Part shown: piece after piece, positions 9,480 to 20,244 of the stretch | Position numbering within the stretch: position 1 is the stretch's first letter | How the letters are laid out: the number at the start of each line of letters is the position of its first letter | NCBI GenBank assembly: GCA_030220185.1 | Contig: JASPKZ010001251.1 | Coordinates: forward strand, 1 to 64,000 | Direction: 5' to 3' | Source: Diploptera punctata | Lineage: Eukaryota > Arthropoda > Insecta > Blattodea > Blaberidae | Length of the DNA stretch: 64,000 nucleotides | The notes under the pieces: model-generated | Database searches by the model: none | What the model was told of the DNA's origin: nothing | What the model saw: only the letters and a program-made list of their open reading frames with translations | Translations under genes and position numbers: made by a program

Positions 9480-10350
9480 AGGGATTATTTGGTCCGTGTA
9501 TTTTGGCAGTTGTGGCCAGTATATATAGGCAACCATAAACACAGCATCACAACAAGACTTAAAGAACCGTAAGATATAGCCGTCTTAAACAAGTGGAAAG
9601 TCGCAAGTAGCAAACACTCTCTATTTGAAGCCCATACAGTACAACACAGATTATTATCTAACGAACACATATTTTACCATCTGCAACAGGAAGCCATGGA
9701 AATATTCAAACATCAAAATAGTTACAATAGAGGAAGAATCGTTAAAGTCAAAAGTTGGATACCAGACTTAAAAAAAGCCAGATGTAAACCCCTACAAGAA
9801 ACATCTGGACAGCAACCTCATTGGTGCAATGAAGTCCCTAATGCTAACCAACCAGAAGACAGATATCATTACAGAAGTACTGGACTGCGCAGGGAACACA
9901 TCGTGGAAAAATGTATAAATAGGGCAAGGTAAAAGTAAAGTGTTCCCACTATAGGCCTCGGAAGGCCCTTGGGGTAGTAAAAGTTAAGCCTCCCCTTTTT
10001 AAAGACAATCGGCACTGATGTCAGCTGGGTTGTCAGCCCTGCGTGACGGCCACCTTTACCCCCAGAACAAAGCAATCTGGTACTCATTTCAGTTAGAGGC
10101 TGAGTCGATCCCCAGGGCCATGGTCCCACCAGAAGGTTTGGGTCAGTTTAAAAATCCTGACCCCACCGGGACTTGAACCCTCAACCTTCCAGTTTGTAGC
10201 GCACTGCCTTAACCACTACGCTATGGCGTAGGTAGTCAAACAAAACTGCCAGTCTCAAGAAAACCCTTGAGGATGCTGGACACAGTCTCTGGCAAAATGT
10301 CAAAAACTAAATGCCTCAAGACACGTACAACAGCCCGGAAATCCTTCTAC
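9480..10350 (+). mobile_element. PLE 3' fragment (GIY-YIG tail), split by a SINE
   Basis: About 9510-9930 encodes YIGNHKHSITTRLKE, HLQQEAMEIFKHQNSYNR and WIPDLKKARCKP, a PLE GIY-YIG domain followed by its C-terminal tail. After the SINE at 9937-10238 the sequence resumes with a hammerhead-like block (CTTGAGGATGCTGG...CTCTGGCAAAATG, 10266-10300) and CCCGGAAATCCTTCTAC. These correspond to the palindrome at 47280-47480. Confidence 0.65.
9937..10238 (-). mobile_element. tRNA-derived SINE (family 2)
   Basis: A nearly complete minus-strand copy. The tRNA-like head is at the right (GGGACTTGAACCCTCAACCTTCC and ACCACTACGCTA) and the family body AGCTGGGTTGTCAGCCCTGC is in the middle. Compare 23707-24003. 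Confidence 0.9.
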
Positions 10351-10549
10351 AGATCATCATATATTATTATTAGTTTATAGATTTATTATATCTCAACAGC
10401 AAAAATCTAAGTCATGGCTTTCCTAGGAAAGACTCAGTTCGCAAGTAAAAATATGTTATTAATAATAAATATTAGAACAAACCAACACTTAAACTATCTC
10501 GGATACCAAGTTACATACGAAGAAGAAAAGATTTAGTCAAAAAATTATA

Positions 10550-10985
10550 AAATTAAACAGAGTAACAGGAATTATAAATAATATTTTCAAGCCAAACACA
10601 GTACAGCAACACACACAAACGATAATTTATAAAACACTGGCCAGACCCATATTATGTTACGGCAGTGAGGCCTGGACCATACGCAGTGTAGATGAACAAA
10701 GACTAACTGCGGCACGAAATAAAAATTTATTAGACGTACTGCGGGCTAGTCAAGGACAGACCATAAAAGGAATTCTGAGATTCTCAAAGAATTACACACA
10801 GAATCAGTCAAGGAATCATGTACAAAATACAGAACAACTGGAAATCTCATGTAAGAAGAAGAGGCAGAACAAGAATACCACGTCAGATCTTAATTAAACA
10901 GCCACCAGGCAAGAGATCTTTGGGCAGACCCTTCAAACGTTGATTGAGACCCGTAACAGACCACTAGGTCCTATCACATGAAAGG
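10550..10985 (+). mobile_element. non-LTR retrotransposon reverse-transcriptase tail fragment
   Basis: Encodes IYKTLARPILCYGSEAWTIR and RLTAARNKNLLDVLR, the conserved post-RT segment of LINEs (YGSEAWT), then degenerates across frames to RNRPLGPIT and an AAGAAGAAG tail. Confidence 0.75.
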
Positions 10986-11229
10986 AAGAAGAAGAAGAAG
11001 AAGATTTATTATTGCATGATTATTAGTTGTATAATATTCAAGATTACCTACAGTGTTATGCTAGAAAATTATAAGAGATAACAAAATTACTGTATTCTTA
11101 ATTACCATAATTGAGATAATTCAGAAACACGACTTCTAATTTTAAAAATCGCGTATTTTACACTCCCCAATTTTTCAGTGACCAAAGTGCAAAATTACAG
11201 AAGCAAATGCTTGTAGGCAGTGGAGATGG

Positions 11230-11590
11230 ATGGAATAAGACGCAGTGCCAGGGTGTCCAGGGTTGGAAAGAAGAAGAAATGAAAGAAGTGAGGCAGATGA
11301 GGGAAATGGAGGAGACAGTGGGGAAAGGATCGAAAGACGAGCTCTTCAGTGGTATGGCCATGTCAGGAGAATGGAGGATGACAGGTGGCCCAAAACTCTT
11401 TTGGGCATGGTCACCTTCTGGTAGAACGAAATGGGGCAGGCCAAGAACAACTTGGAGAGGCAGAGATCCATAGATTGATGAACGACCGAGGTCTGGAGGA
11501 GGATGAATGGCGTGATCGGCAAGAATGGCGAATGGGAATACAGGGTAACCACTAAAAAATGAAGAGACCCTCAAAAGTAAAAGTAAGTAA
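11230..11590 (+). mobile_element. non-LTR retrotransposon C-terminal fragment
   Basis: Across frames it reads RSKDELLQWYGHVRRMEDD, WPKTLLGMV, GRTKWGRPRTTW, then RGLEEDEWRDRQEWRMGIQG and an AAGTAAGTAA tail: the usual LINE C-terminus. The long opposite-strand frame here is a shadow. Confidence 0.8.
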
Positions 11591-11619
11591 ATGCGGTGCA
11601 CTACATTCGGAAACTATAC

Positions 11620-11790
11620 ATATTAACTAACTCTCTGGCACTATCGAATCCATAGGTTCATGACCATGCAGACATAAGTTCTCTATATATCCCTATCCTG
11701 AGCTAATTTTTTTTTATTATTACCTGTATAATTTACTCCCTCAAATCCTGATTAAGTTTATTCTCCCACCTCATGCTTGTAAGGAAGAAG
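11620..11790 (-). mobile_element. non-LTR retrotransposon 3' fragment, antisense
   Basis: Shares GGTTCATGACCATGCAGACATAA and ATCCCTATCCTGAGCTAA with the antisense LINE at 32690-33365. It is the complement of the 3' end seen at 35116-35231. Confidence 0.75.
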
Positions 11791-11822
11791 AAGATAATTT
11801 AACAATCTTTAATTTGACTTAC

Positions 11823-12029
11823 TTTTGGTCCATCATTTCATCGTGTTCAGGAAGTTCAGCCATTGAATCAGAAAACACCGGCCTCTTCATCTTGATGATT
11901 GTAAATGGAAATGAAAAGAGAAGTAAGAAGTTCCTGTACTGCAGCAGTTACATCAGGCACAGCTTCCTCATCTTCACGAAGTTGAAGCTTTGTCTTGCCA
12001 ATGCAACTCTCTGCCAGCATCAGAGCATC
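11823..12029 (-). CDS. PBRM1: polybromo exon: end of bromodomain 5, start of bromodomain 6
   Basis: DALMLAESCIGKTKLQLRED continues helix C of BD5. VPDVTAAVQELLTSLFISIY opens BD6 (vertebrate VPNVTLLIQELIHNLFVSVM). NHQDEE, then in another frame FSDSMAELPEHDEMMDQK, follows. The acceptor is at 12030 (TTTCAG) and the donor GTAAGT at 11817-11822. The frame changes around 11870 (GAAGAGGCCGGTG). The exon length is one base long, or two short, relative to the flanking phases, so an indel is present. Confidence 0.93.
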
Positions 12030-13000
12030 CTGAAATATAACAATGTGCACTCTTTTCATGTGTTCTGTTTTACCTCCCATATTTCATTTAATCATTGCTA
12101 ACAAGATATAAGAAATCTTGGAAAAAGATTAGTATTAAAAGAAAGAGAAACTAAATAATTGCTATTCATTTGTTTGAAATTCATTGTTCTGACAATATGT
12201 TGTATACCAATCACAAGAAGAAAAACGGCAATCCTGCAACAGTGTCTTTCAAATTCTACATATAGTTGATGTATTGTCCCATTACATTCCCATTTCTTTT
12301 CTAAAATCTTCTTATACCAAACATTTGATCTACTTAGACCTATTTCTTCTAAATCCACATTGATGACTCTCTTTTTATGCCATCAATATAAGAATAATAA
12401 TAATGATAATAATATATTATAATAATAACAGTATCATTATTATTATTATTATTATATTATTATATTATTGAGAAATTATTTTTACATTTTTTTTATAATT
12501 GTATATGTGACTTATATAGGTTCTAACCGGCAGTTTTTGTTGTTTGCATTCTTGCCTGTATTTATGATTCCTATTTGGTATATTCCACTTCATTCCACAA
12601 GCTGTTACTGACTTCATCTTCTCCTTAATGTCCAAGCTTCACTACATTTACAAAAGTACAGATCAATCCATGGTTTACATAGATGGATTCTGGATCTTTT
12701 TGTATTAAGAAATATTTCATGACTCTATTAATTATTGCCATTGACCTATTACATTTGAAGAATTTTCCCTGAATTATGTGCTTTATTGAAGAAGGATAAT
12801 GTGTTTCCTTAAGTTTTTTTTTTATCTAAATGAATTTTCTATTCACAGAGATTAAAAAAATATATATACCAACTTGTTTTTTCTATATTATTTTGTCATA
12901 TCATGTTACAAATTATGAACCCAATTGTAAATATATCATCTTTCAGAGGATGTTTCACAAGGACTGTTGTCTACAAAAGCAAATCATCTGTGTGTAAAGA
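12030..13000. other. intron sequence with no recognised element
   Basis: AT-rich. Contains (TAA)/(TTA)-type simple repeats at 12390-12480 and nothing else I can classify. Confidence 0.6.
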
Positions 13001-13004
13001 ATTA

Positions 13005-13285
13005 AATTAATGTTTTTATTACCTCACCTCATATCGTTTTCTTCTATACTGCAGTTTCGGAGCTTTCTCCATCATCAGTAGCCTCGGGTCGACCGTGTTT
13101 ATGTGCGTTTCGTCTTGGCCGCCAAAGAAAACAACATAACACTGGTCCGACCAGAGGCTACTGATGCAGGGAGAATAAGCGCCGAAACTGCCATGTATAT
13201 AAGAAAACGATATGAGGTGAGGTAATAAAAACATTAATTTAATTCTTAAATTAAACCTCATAGTGTTCTTTCCCTGTGAAGTTTA
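13005..13285. mobile_element. PLE fold-back unit, GGAG sub-family
   Basis: Arms of about 95 bp around a GTTTATGTGCG loop. Left box TTACCTCACCTCATATCG, right box CGATATGAGGTGAGGTAA, right end full (CCTCATAGTGTTC). The inner part retains a PLE coding tail (GGTCCGACCAGAGGCTACTGATG). Same sub-family as 45733-46107. Confidence 0.85.
13044..13083 (-). ncRNA. hammerhead ribozyme, canonical core (CUGAUGA)
   Basis: On the minus strand: GGCTA, CTGATGA, extra T, GGAG AAAG CTCC, GAAA, CTGCAG, T, A, then TAG. All conserved hammerhead core residues are present. Stem II is a perfect 4-bp stem. Stem III is the self-complementary ACTGCAGT. The cleavage triplet is GTA. Stem I is only CTA/TAG. Confidence 0.8.
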
Positions 13286-13289
13286 AATA

Positions 13290-14930
13290 ACACAATCTTT
13301 GTTTGTTTTTTCAATGTCATTCATTGCTCCTTTTCATGTGCAGGTTCTGAACTAGACATACAGATAACATTAATGTGGTCTTTTGAATTTATGCATCTCA
13401 TCAGCATATTATGTTACATTGGTGACATTTATAAACAGAAAGGTGATGTAGGACAAGTGTAAGCTTGAATTAAAAAACTAATAAGAGTGAGTCATAAAAT
13501 CGCACCATTCAACGACTCACTAGTATTACAATTCAGTCGCTCAGTCTCCAGCCCTGACGTTTTTGAAAAAGTGTTTCAATATAGGAATATTCAGTGGAGG
13601 GGCCGCTTTATGGTCCAGGTGGATAGTAGAAATACACTGGCAACATCGAAGCAATTTCAAACCTCACTAGCAGTTTTCAAGAACATGAGTGGTTGTTAGC
13701 AGACATACTCCACACTTCAACTATTTCCTTATTGGCAGTAGAGGGTGAGAATTTCTCCCTTTACCCCTCGTACAACCTAAACATCAAAGCTGGAGACTCA
13801 GTGGCTGGACTTTAGTTCATTAATAGGGCAAGGCATTTAATGACCTATAAATTGGTAAAAAAGACAAAATAAAAAAATGCATTTATAACCTAAAAAAATA
13901 CAAAAAATGACCAATAAAATAAAAAAAAGACGAATATAAAAGTTAAGAATTACCAATAAAAATACTATTTATTAGATTAAGTACTCACTTGAATTACTGA
14001 ATTACATAAAATTTAACTTGACATCAAAATATTAAAATAAAATTATTTAAAAATACATATTAGGGTACCTTAATTGCAGAAAATCCATTTCAATTGATAC
14101 AGTGCACTTTTACAACAATTTTGAATTGCAGTTATTAAAAAGCAAAAATAGGGGACAAAGCTAGCATGAGAGCTCTAAGAAACTGAATAAAATTCCTAGA
14201 AGTGGGCAGTTCATTATGCACATACCTTAAAAAAAATACGGGTAGTAGTTACACAAAACATCTAGTTAATCCCAAGAAATTGTATTGAAAAAAAAAAAAA
14301 ACGGAAAAAGCGTAAAAATCTCAAATCAAAATACAAAGAATTACACAGCCTTCCGAAAAAAAAAAAGTGTAAAAAATGCTCAAAATACCTAAAAATTGCC
14401 AAAAAAATTACCTATCCCCAAAAAAATTAAGAAAATGCAAAAAAAATGCCCTAACAAAAATCCTTTTAATTTATCCATTTTTTTTGTGACCATACATTTT
14501 GATATATGCAAGCAATGTTTCAAACCTTCATAAGAAAAAGTTGCAAAAGAATTAATTGGCCGTTGCCCTAGTTATTAATTTGAAAATCTCATAATGTCAT
14601 CGCAATCAACAGTACAAATGCGCCTTCTGAACCATATATTAAGCCTGAAGATCAGTTTATGGTCTCATGAATTAACACTTGGGGAACAGTGATTTTGGTT
14701 TGGTGCCTTAATGTTTCACCTATTTATGGGTATATTTGGGTCACTGATTCCAAAGATGATTTCAGTTTCGTCCTATCAGCTCTAGTTTTTGAGATAGAGT
14801 TTATTCAAATTATATACCAGTTCAAAAATACTGGTCCACATATACAACTATATTACTCGCATACAATTAAATACAAAAGAACAAATACTTTCTTTTTCAT
14901 GAAACAACTGTATCTATATAACTACCATAA
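13290..14930. other. intron sequence, mostly unclassified
   Basis: A-rich stretches (13900-14460) and no recognisable gene. Short frames here show no domain I know. Confidence 0.5.
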
Positions 14931-14931
14931 T

Positions 14932-16657
14932 TTATTTACACATTAGTCTCGTTAGAATCATTAATTTTCCTCCATCAGGTCGCAGAATCCCCGTTTTCTG
15001 TGATTTCCTCCGATGCAATGATCTTGGACATTCTCGGTGGATGCTCCAACAGTAGTCCGCCATCATATGTATATCCCACCGTCCACGATACCTTTCTTCC
15101 ATTGTACTTAATTCCTGGTGAAAACGCTCACCTGTTCCTCACTTACATCTCCAAGATTGTCTGGAAATCGATCCAAATGACTGTGTAGGAGTGTAATTTG
15201 ATGCTCATGTTACAACCTAGTGCACAAAAAGCAGTGAGCATATTCTCCACTAGTTCATCACTATTAGGAGACTTATAGTTTCCAAGGAAATTCTTCACTA
15301 CCATACAGAACGAAGACCATGCGGCTGCTTCAGTATCATTCATTGAGTCTTGAAATTGATGGTCATTAATAAGTTGGCGGATTTGTGGTCCATCCAATAT
15401 ACCCTGCTTTTATTTTTTCCTTACTCAGTGCAGGAAATTTTGTACATATGTAGCCAAAACATGTTCCATCTCTATTCAACGCCTTGATGAAACTGTTTCA
15501 TTAAACCAAGTTTAATATGCAGTGGTGGCAAGATGATGATGTTTCTGTCAACCAAAGGTTCTGCAACGATGTTTTTTTCTCCAACGGTCATGCTTTCTCT
15601 AAGAGGCCAATGCCTTCTCACCCAATGTTGATCTTTGGCTCTAGAGTCCCATAAACATATAAAGCATGGGTATTTGGTGTACCCACCTTGTTGTCCTAGA
15701 AGAAAATTCACCATCTTGAGATCGACACACATTACCCATTGGTGATCACGGTAAGAGATCTTCTCTAGCACTGTAGCTATTGTATGTTTGATTTTCACGC
15801 ATAGAAACTGAGTGACCAATTGGGATTGACCTGTATATGTTCCCATTATGCAAAAGAACACATTTTAGGCTGCGTTTGGAGCTATCTATAAATAACCGCC
15901 ATTCACTTGGTGTGTATTTTCTACACCCAGCTTCATTAACAGTCCTTCAACATTCATACAAAAAACAAATTGATTTTCTACTGTGAAGAATGGCAGGAAG
16001 TCTGTTTCTCTTTTTGCGATAGACTGTGACCTTTGTTCCCGGTAACAGACATTGTTTCTCTGCCAGCCTGGAAGCTAACAACTCAGATGACTTCTTTGGA
16101 AGACTTAGATCCCTTATGAGGTCGTTCAGTTCCGCTTGACTAAAACCGGATGAAACTGATGAAGGTCCTGGGAAATCGCTGTCATTTCCCTCAGAATAGC
16201 TTTCAGTTGAATCATCCTCTTCTTCTGGTGACTCTGGAAGACTGGTAAAAATTGGAACAGGTATCTCCTCTGAATGTGGAACAGGGCGTCTTGCGGAGCG
16301 TAGATTGGGATATACCCATCTATTCCGGTTTTTGCTATTGATGCCCTTTACATTGACTGAACAAAAATAGCAGTCATCACTATGGTTAATTTGTTCTCGC
16401 CAGATCATTGGTTCCCCAAATTTCAAGCATTTCCGTTTCCCATTTGTCCATTGTCGTAGATGCTCTGTGCACGTTTTACATACAATGTGAGGTGCCCAAG
16501 GCTTATCTTGATCTCCCAGTTGTACTTTGAAATAGGCCAAATAAGCTCTTCTTACAAAGTCAGTTATAGGTTTTCTTTGTTGAGTGAATGTGTACTCCCC
16601 ACAGATGAACAAAAACACATCAGGATTATTCACACATTTTCTTCGTGTTGAAGCCAT
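14932..16657 (-). pseudogene. repeat-encoded protein of unknown function (KYPCFICLW family), frameshifted
   Basis: The ATG at 16655-16657 opens MASTRRKCVNNPDVFLFICG, with a cysteine cluster (CKTC...CYFC). An acidic serine-rich linker (PEEEDDSTESYSEGND) and a basic end (YRKKRNRLPAIL) follow. After a frame change come VLEKISYRDHQWVMCVDLKM, NFLLGQQGGYTKYPCFICLW, VDRNIIILPPLHIKLGLMK, then NFLGNYKSPNSDELVENML and finally FHQELSTMEERYRGRW, MMADYCWSI. I recognise this as a multicopy uncharacterised arthropod protein, probably transposon-linked, but I cannot name its function. A second fragment lies at 56055-56215. It sits antisense-free inside a polybromo intron. At least three frame changes (near 15940, 15470-15400 and 15180) break it; some may be sequencing indels. 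No terminal repeats were recognised. Confidence 0.7.
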
Positions 16658-16934
16658 TGTCAGTCTAGAAAAAGGATAAACAATTGTCAAATTAGTAAAA
16701 TTACATATGCAAACGGCAACAACAACATGAATATAACTTGGATTAAATCAATTAGTATTATGCAAACAATCGATTTACAATGGTGGTACATAAGAGCAGT
16801 ATCATCAATATCTTGCAAACTAGAGCTGCTGCAACAAAATGGATGACATTTTTGGAATCAGCAGTGCCGAAATACCCAGAATCAGGTGGAAAAATTTCAG
16901 GCACCAAGAAAAAAATATTTTTTTGTTCCCCAGT

Positions 16935-16980
16935 GTTATTATTATTATTATTATTATTATTTTTCATTATTATTACTGTT
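16935..16980 (+). repeat. (TTA)n microsatellite
   Basis: A perfect TTA run that decays into TTATTAC. Confidence 0.95.
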
Positions 16981-17051
16981 TTATTCCAAACTCATATTAG
17001 AAAATTAATATAAACACTGTTAAGAAACTAAAGGAACAAATTAATTTATAT

Positions 17052-17230
17052 ATTAAATTTGGGAATTTTTTAACATTATGAGGTTCAATTAATAATAATT
17101 AAATGATTGTCACAGTCGTGAAAACAGCTGATGATGATGACAACATGTCGCCGATACTGCAGTTGCTGTGTTTAAAAAAAACATAGAAGTATGAGGTAAG
17201 AAGAAACACGATTTCATTTAATTATTATAA
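17052..17230. mobile_element. PLE unit, GATA sub-family, left arm shortened
   Basis: The left end is full (TTTGGGAATTTTTTAACATTATGAGG). The inverted inner arm is missing, so only the right arm (CTGATGATGATGACAACATG, GTCGCC, GATACTGCAG, ATGAGGTAAGAAG) remains. AACAAATTAAT flanks both sides (11-bp target-site duplication). Confidence 0.8.
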
Positions 17231-17239
17231 ACAAATTAA

Positions 17240-18040
17240 TATTATATTATTTTTAGTCTGGACATCTTAACCTCAATATTAATGTTGATTTGTTCTTGAA
17301 CATGTTTCAAAACAACTCTGTTTTTATCATCAGCTTTCCCAGATCGGTTTTATTTATGTTGCATTATGTTGCACAACCTGGATGTCAATGTCAGCTCCAT
17401 CCTGTGGTTGGCCAAAGAACCTCCAAACAAGGTCACGCTCCATCGGTATATCAAAATTCATAACTCTGTTTTTGTTCTTCTGAATATAAATTTTTTTCCC
17501 AAATAGTCAGCTCTTTGTATTTTCTGTTTTAATAATTTAGTGTCTGAATTTATATTATGTTTTTCAGACCAAACATGAGCAGCAACTGCAGATTTTTCTA
17601 TTTCCCCATTTTTAATATTTCTTATGTGTTCTTTGGTTCTAATTTTCAGGTTTCTTTTTGTTTTTCCTATATATATCTTTCCACAACCCATGCATTCAAT
17701 TTGATATATTCCTGACTTTTTATTTTTATCAGTTTTTTCATTTTTGTTGGTTTTTTATTAGTTTATTTAAACTGTAGTTATTTTCTGGGTGCTAATTTAA
17801 TACTAAACTTCTCAAATATCTTTTGAAATTTATTATACCCAAGGGTGATATGTGAATTTCCTATATTTTCTCATAGGTGGTTCTTCTTTTTCAAGAGTAC
17901 TTCTGTTTATCATTTTTTGTTTTTATATTTTCTATCCTTTTATGTATCATTTTTCATCATAACCCGTTTTCTCTTGCTACTTTGATTATGTGTTAATATT
18001 ATTTGAAAAAAATTGTACTTTATGTTAGAATTATAGAAAT
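17240..18040 (-). mobile_element. PLE 3' portion with GIY-YIG domain (AAAACA sub-family)
   Basis: The minus strand carries the clearest GIY-YIG segment of the window at 17458-17760: MGCGKIYIGKTKRNLKIRTK, EHIRNIKNGEIEKSAV, AAHVWSEKHNIN, LLKQ. The YIG motif and the R/EH residues of this nuclease family are visible. In PLEs this nuclease follows the reverse transcriptase. The tail ends in a CTGATGA hammerhead-like module near 17295-17345 and the TTGAGGTTAAGATG box at 17266. No reverse-transcriptase core is recognisable upstream (17760-18040). The element is truncated. Confidence 0.8.
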
Positions 18041-18051
18041 AAGGTTGTAGG

Positions 18052-18345
18052 TCAGACCAGCCTCATGGGCTAGTGGTCAGCGTTTCTGATTACTGTTCAT
18101 GAGACCTGGGTTCGATTCTGGTCAAACCATAGGAATTTTTCCTTAAAAGGAAATCATTCCCATAGTTGCCTATGGTCTAGAATTTAGGTTAAGAACGATC
18201 ATGGCGCTTCATTATCATTTATCATCCATCTATCATCAGGTAACATAACTCCACCTTCTAGACACCCCAACTTCAGAAGTGGGTTCAATTAAGCCAATGC
18301 CAGGAGAAAACACCAGAAATTTCAAAATAACCTGGGGCATTGAAT
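18052..18345 (+). mobile_element. tRNA-derived SINE (family 3)
   Basis: The tRNA-like head CCAGCCTCATGGGCTAGTGG...GGTTCGATTCTGGTC is followed by GAACGATCATGGCGC, TAACTCCACCTTCTAG and CCAGAAATTTCAAAATAAC. A second copy is at 46420-46690. Confidence 0.85.
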
Positions 18346-18404
18346 AAAAAAACATTACAAGCATTAAACCAAAATAAGAACATTTTTAGGAATAAAAAAA
18401 CTAC

Positions 18405-18716
18405 AGGCACGACAGGCCTAGAAGGCTCTTAGCCTACCAGCGGCCTCACATCCATATGTGTCAATCACAGAGGGATATGATCATCAGCCAGTGTAGGGGT
18501 GACATGTGGTCAGCATGTCGAGTCTCCCAGTTGTTATAGCTGGTTTTCTCAACCTGGAGCTGCTACTTATTGTAGCTACCCAATTGCCTCACGATGCTGG
18601 GTGGGCACCAGTCCCATGAGAAAATTTCTTCCCCTATGGGGACTCGAACCAGTGCAAGTCCCGTAGCTCTGCGCCAAGGCTTCCTCTGCCTTAACCACTC
18701 TGCTACGGCACGGGAC
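18405..18716 (-). mobile_element. tRNA-derived SINE (family 4)
   Basis: The tRNA-like head lies at the right on the minus strand (GGGGACTCGAACCAGTG, TTAACCACTCTGCTA). The body contains GACAGGCCTAGAAGGC, GTGACATGTGGTCAGCATG and GGAGCTGCTACTTATTGTAG. Partial copies at 20972 and 29283. Confidence 0.85.
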
Positions 18717-18814
18717 ATTTTTAGGAGTACGACAAAATAAAAAGACAAGATGAGAAATAGGTGATTAGTGCTTCAGTGAAGTACAAAAGTTGGTAGGAGT
18801 AATTTGGAAATGAG

Positions 18815-19075
18815 ATTAAAATGAGTTGGACACCTAAAAAGGATGGAGGAGCAGAGAGTACCAATAAAAGCTATAGAGATGCAAATGAAAGCCAGAAGAA
18901 ACCTGTGTAGAGCTAAGACCAAATGGCTAGATCAAGTTAAAATGGATTTAGGAAATAGAGGTTACAATTGGAAACAAAACCATAAAAACGAAGTGTGGCT
19001 GAATAGAACTTTGGAGAGGAGGCTATGTTCTGAGACAATTCACACAAAAGTGGAAACATCTGATGATGATGATGA
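18815..19075 (+). mobile_element. non-LTR retrotransposon C-terminal fragment
   Basis: Encodes MKARRNLCRAKTKWLDQVKM, DLGNRGYNWK, the basic GRPKTRW-DQV tail typical of LINE polyproteins. Ends in a GATGATGATG run beside a polybromo exon. Confidence 0.65.
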
Positions 19076-19094
19076 AAAACAACAAAATAATTAC

Positions 19095-19262
19095 CTTGTA
19101 AATTTGAGAATCAGGTTCATTATACTTGCAGGCATTGTCAAACATAAGCACAAAATCTGATACCATGTCATCAAGACTCTCATACTGTGAAGTCTTCAGT
19201 TTCTGCGAGATTCGTTCCAGATCTATCGGACGTTTTATTACCTCATAGTAATCTGGATATTC
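19095..19262 (-). CDS. PBRM1: polybromo exon: bromodomain 5 core
   Basis: Reads EYPDYYEVIKRPIDLERISQ, KLKTSQYESLDDMVSDF, VLMFDNACKYNEPDSQIYK in one open frame (56 codons, phase 0 at both ends). It holds the PDYY ZA-loop motif and the acetyl-lysine-binding asparagine region (FDNACKYN). Closest to vertebrate BD5 (FNNACTYNEPESLIYK). Acceptor GGCAG at 19263, donor GTAATT at 19089-19094. No indel is needed here. Confidence 0.97.
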
Positions 19263-19427
19263 CTGCCAAATAAATCACAACTTCAGTAATATTCATAATT
19301 AACAATTCTCTTTCATATACATCATGCGTAAATATTAGAATTAAGCATATAATAGATTCTATTTCATTACAAGAAACAATTCTGACATTAAAATTAGATT
19401 TTTATATTAGTTAAAAGAATAACTTAC

Positions 19428-19559
19428 AAGTTTAGATGGAAGTTTGAGGAAGATGAGACTCAGCTGGCGACCTTTAGGATCCTTATAGTCACGAATTGTG
19501 TCATACAATGTTCGTATTTTTGTGGCCAATACTGTTGTATTTTTTGTCTCGGTTTTACA
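19428..19559 (-). CDS. PBRM1: polybromo exon: linker and start of bromodomain 5
   Basis: Forty-four codons in frame: CKTETKNTTVLATKIRTLYD, TIRDYKDPKGRQLSLIF, LKLPSKL. This is the first helix and start of the ZA loop of BD5 and joins in phase to EYPDYYEV in the next exon. Acceptor TTTTACAG at 19560, donor GTAAGT at 19422-19427. The 15-residue stretch before the helix is charged linker. Confidence 0.96.
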
Positions 19560-19654
19560 CTGTAAAATTAAATAAAACTTTAAAACCACAAATTCATATT
19601 TTGTTGCAGTCTTTAAAATTTTTGTAACAAAGCTTTATACATTATTAATGATTT

Positions 19655-19765
19655 GGTTTATTGCAATGAAACCTGGTCTGCATAAAAATTAAGAAATATG
19701 AGGCGAGTCAAAATAACCAACTCATTAATAATTAAAAGAAACCTCATAGAGTTATTTCCTTCTTC
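19655..19765. mobile_element. PLE unit, single right arm (CCAGTCTGC sub-family)
   Basis: GAAACCTGGTCTGCATAAAA, then ATATGAGGCGAGTC, then closing box CCTCATAGAGTTATTTCC. The inner arm is absent. Confidence 0.65.
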
Positions 19766-19874
19766 TTGTAAGCCCATATTTCCCTTAACAGAGATTTAGG
19801 TGCTCTCCCCCTATAGGGAAGAATTTGAACCATACTGATTTAGTTACACTTGTTTTCGTATAGATGTCATTTGA

Positions 19875-20155
19875 GTGGTCCGTGGTCAGCGTTTGGCCTC
19901 ATACTGACATCTAGGAAACCAAGGTAGTACTAGGACGGGAAAATTCGGTAAATTTTGCTTAGAGGCCTTTTCATTCAGGCTTAAGGATCTTTTACGAGCC
20001 TGAAAATCTTCAGACTCGGGCCCCACAGCTTTAAAGTCCCTCCCGGAGGACTTGCTCCTTGGAATTTTCCATCCTAAAAAAATCCATCGACCCCGGCCGG
20101 GTTTCAACCTGCGACCCTCGGGACCAGAGGCAAGGAGCGTAACCACTAATCCACT
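19875..20155 (-). mobile_element. tRNA-derived SINE (family 5)
   Basis: The tRNA-like head is at the right (CCGGGTTTCAACCTGCGACC, ACCACTAATCCACTA). The body GGCTTAAGGATCTTTTACGA and CCTCCCGGAGGACTTGC is shared with 46197-46385. Confidence 0.8.
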
Positions 20156-20244
20156 ACATATATTAAATAAGCCTTTATGCCTTAGATTTAAGTTTGTAGC
20201 CACTTGCTTTTATTATTATTTTATGCAGTCAAAATGTTAACACA

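Noticed and set aside
11158..11601. 147-codon open frame on the minus strand
   Set aside because: It is the complement of a LINE C-terminal fragment that reads on plus (WYGHVRRMEDD, EDEWRDRQEWR). Composition and motifs favour the plus reading.
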